Positions 5,719 through 7,229 of a DNA stretch of 7,229 nt are shown piece by piece; the stretch's first letter is position 1, and every line of letters starts with the position of its first letter. Under the pieces are notes generated by a model. It ran no database searches. It saw only the letters and a program-made list of their open reading frames with translations, and had not been told where the DNA came from. The stretch lies in assembly GCA_021107375.1 (NCBI GenBank), contig JAIOSY010000170.1, forward strand, positions 1 through 7,229, written 5' to 3'. The stretch comes from Sulfurimonas sp. (GTDB lineage Bacteria; Campylobacterota; Campylobacteria; Campylobacterales; Sulfurimonadaceae). The position numbers and the translations under genes were made by a program.

Positions 5719-6260
5719 TGTTTGATGCTACTACGATACTTGCTTACAAGGGCAAAAATAAAGCTGTAATTGGTGGAGATGGACAGGTTACTTTTGGTGA
5801 TTCTGTTTTAAAAGGTAATGCGACTAAAATCCGTACACTTGGTAAAGGTAAAATCCTTGCTGGATTTGCTGGAAGTACAGCTGATGCTTTTAACCTTTTT
5901 GATATGTTTGAAGATTTTTTAGAAGATAAAAAAGGTGATTTACTAAAGTCAGTTATTGAATTTTCTAAGGCTTGGAGAAAAGATAAAGTTCTTCGTCGCT
6001 TAGAGGCGATGATGATAGTTTTAAATAACGAACATATCTTTATACTTACAGGAAACGGTGATGTAGTTGAGCCTGAAGATGGAGAGATTGCTTCTATTGG
6101 GAGTGGTGGAAACTATGCTATTTCAGCGGCTAGAGCCTTAAAAAAACATGCACAACTTGATGAAGAAGAGTTAGTAAAAGAGAGTTTATCAGTAGCAGCA
6201 GACTTATGTATATATACAAACCACAATATTAAAACTCTAACTTTAGAGGAAAACAAATAA
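5718..6260 (+). CDS. hslV: HslV, ATP-dependent protease proteolytic subunit, 180 aa
   Basis: Peptidase component of the cytoplasmic HslUV (ClpYQ) protease, forming two stacked hexameric rings capped by HslU. N-terminal threonine hydrolase of the proteasome beta-type fold. The sequence begins [10 protein letters not shown]: the mature chain should start at Thr5, so a four-residue MFDA leader must be removed rather than Met alone as in E. coli. With Thr5 taken as residue 1, the conserved catalytic Lys33 (K37 here) and Ser125 (S129, in IGSGGNYA) fall exactly in register. [10 protein letters not shown] and [10 protein letters not shown] are also family hallmarks. Length is normal. One-base overlaps with rplI and hslU (TAATG in both cases) indicate tight translational coupling. 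Confidence 0.97.
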   Translation: MFDATTILAYKGKNKAVIGGDGQVTFGDSVLKGNATKIRTLGKGKILAGFAGSTADAFNLFDMFEDFLEDKKGDLLKSVIEFSKAWRKDKVLRRLEAMMIVLNNEHIFILTGNGDVVEPEDGEIASIGSGGNYAISAARALKKHAQLDEEELVKESLSVAADLCIYTNHNIKTLTLEENK

Positions 6261-7229
6261 TGAACTTAACACCTAAAGAGATAGTTGCCTACCTAGACAA
6301 CTATGTTATTTCACAAAAAGATGCTAAAAAAACTATAGCACTAGCTCTTCGTACAAGATATAGAAGAATGCAACTAAACCAAGAACTTCAAGACGAAATC
6401 ATGCCAAAAAATATCTTGATGATTGGTTCTACTGGTGTTGGTAAAACTGAAATATCTCGTCGTTTAGCTAAAATGATGAAAGTTCCATTTATAAAAGTGG
6501 AAGCATCAAAATATACAGAGGTTGGTTTTGTTGGTCGTGATGTTGAATCTATGATTAGGGATTTAGTTGTAAATTCTATATCTATAGTAAAAGCAGAGCA
6601 AGAAAAAAACAACAAAGAGAAGATAGAAAACTATGTTTTAAATAAAATAGTAGAAAAACTTTTACCACCACTTCCAGAATCTGCAAGTGAGAGTAAAAAA
6701 GATGACTATCAAAGACTTCTTGAAGCTATGGAAACAAGAGTTATATCTGGTGAAATGGATGATAAAATTATCGAATTAGAAATTGATAAAATAAATATCG
6801 AATTCAACGACACAAATCTACCACCAGAGATGGCAAAAGTTCAAGAAAGTTTTTCTCAAATTTTCTCTTCAATAAACAAAGAAGATAAGAAAAAAGAGGT
6901 TACAATAAAAGATGCCAAATCAATTCTAAAACTTGAAGCTAGTAACAAGCTTTTAGATATGACAAGTATCAATGCAGAGGCACTAAGACGAGCAGAAAAT
7001 GGTGGAATCATATTTTTAGATGAGATAGATAAAATTGCTTTAAGCGAAAAGTCACAAGGGAGAAATGATCCAAGCAAAGAGGGAGTTCAAAGAGATTTAC
7101 TTCCTATAGTTGAGGGTAGTAGTGTTACTACAAAATATGGAGTTATAAATACTGACCATATTCTTTTCATCGCTGCTGGTGCATTCCATGTTAGTAAGCC
7201 AAGTGATTTAATCCCTGAACTTCAAGGTA
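6260..7229 (+). CDS. hslU: HslU, ATPase subunit of HslUV protease, partial (first 323 aa)
   Basis: AAA+ unfoldase that feeds substrates into HslV. 323 codons are in the window, against about 440 in the family; the C-terminal domain lies beyond the right edge. Visible in order: an N-terminal segment beginning [20 protein letters not shown], Walker A GSTGVGKT (56-63), central pore loop GFVG (89-92), the less conserved intermediate (I) domain at about 110-235, Walker B IIFLDEID (250-257), and the sensor region ILFIAAGAFHVSKPSDLIPE (301-320). The pore loop has Phe where E. coli HslU has Tyr (GYVG), which keeps the aromatic grip. ATG overlaps the hslV stop by one base. No frameshift is seen in the portion present. 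Confidence 0.96.
   Translation, partial: MNLTPKEIVAYLDNYVISQKDAKKTIALALRTRYRRMQLNQELQDEIMPKNILMIGSTGVGKTEISRRLAKMMKVPFIKVEASKYTEVGFVGRDVESMIRDLVVNSISIVKAEQEKNNKEKIENYVLNKIVEKLLPPLPESASESKKDDYQRLLEAMETRVISGEMDDKIIELEIDKINIEFNDTNLPPEMAKVQESFSQIFSSINKEDKKKEVTIKDAKSILKLEASNKLLDMTSINAEALRRAENGGIIFLDEIDKIALSEKSQGRNDPSKEGVQRDLLPIVEGSSVTTKYGVINTDHILFIAAGAFHVSKPSDLIPELQG

Noticed and set aside
6388..7077. Two antisense open frames of about 75 codons opposite hslU.
   Set aside because: The plus strand is unambiguous HslU with Walker A and B motifs throughout; these are shadows.

Overview
The window looks like chromosome from a free-living sulfur-oxidising member of the Campylobacterota, most likely Sulfurimonas or a close relative. 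I infer this from the strongly AT-rich, lysine- and isoleucine-rich coding style, the HslV N-terminus of the MFxATTI type, the rplI-hslV-hslU order, and a FlaG gene preceded by a sigma-28-type promoter. No database search was possible, so the genus is an inference.

Left third (about 1-2602, all minus strand): a compact group of membrane genes reading right to left. It comprises an MFS transporter, an 81-residue three-helix membrane protein, a 90-residue soluble protein of unknown function, and a MATE-family efflux protein that runs off the left edge. Junctions overlap by 1, 4 and about 37 bases, so they are probably one transcript. The MFS gene carries an in-frame TAA at what would be codon 10, which cuts off the first membrane helix. 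An exact 10-base word, TGGCATGTGG, occurs five times in this third, on both strands and in three reading frames, and nowhere else in the window.

Middle (2603-3273): a divergent, very AT-rich intergenic region with a likely minus-strand -10 element for the MFS gene and a well-spaced sigma-28 promoter for flaG. flaG follows with a good ribosome binding site and ends in a hairpin terminator. A perfect 11-base inverted repeat lies just upstream of argG.

Right half (3274-7229, all plus strand): a tight run of argG (arginine biosynthesis), a fusion of a ferredoxin:thioredoxin reductase catalytic domain to a rhodanese domain, rplI (ribosomal protein L9), hslV and the first 323 codons of hslU (the HslUV protease). 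Spacings are +2, +25, -1 and -1 bases, which suggests one operon joining housekeeping genes to a sulfur/redox protein.

No rRNA, tRNA, CRISPR array, insertion sequence or phage gene was seen, and no gene-free stretch exceeds 300 bases. I found no obvious new multi-gene system. The items most worth a second look are the repeated 10-mer, the interrupted MFS gene, the reductase-rhodanese fusion and the palindrome at argG.
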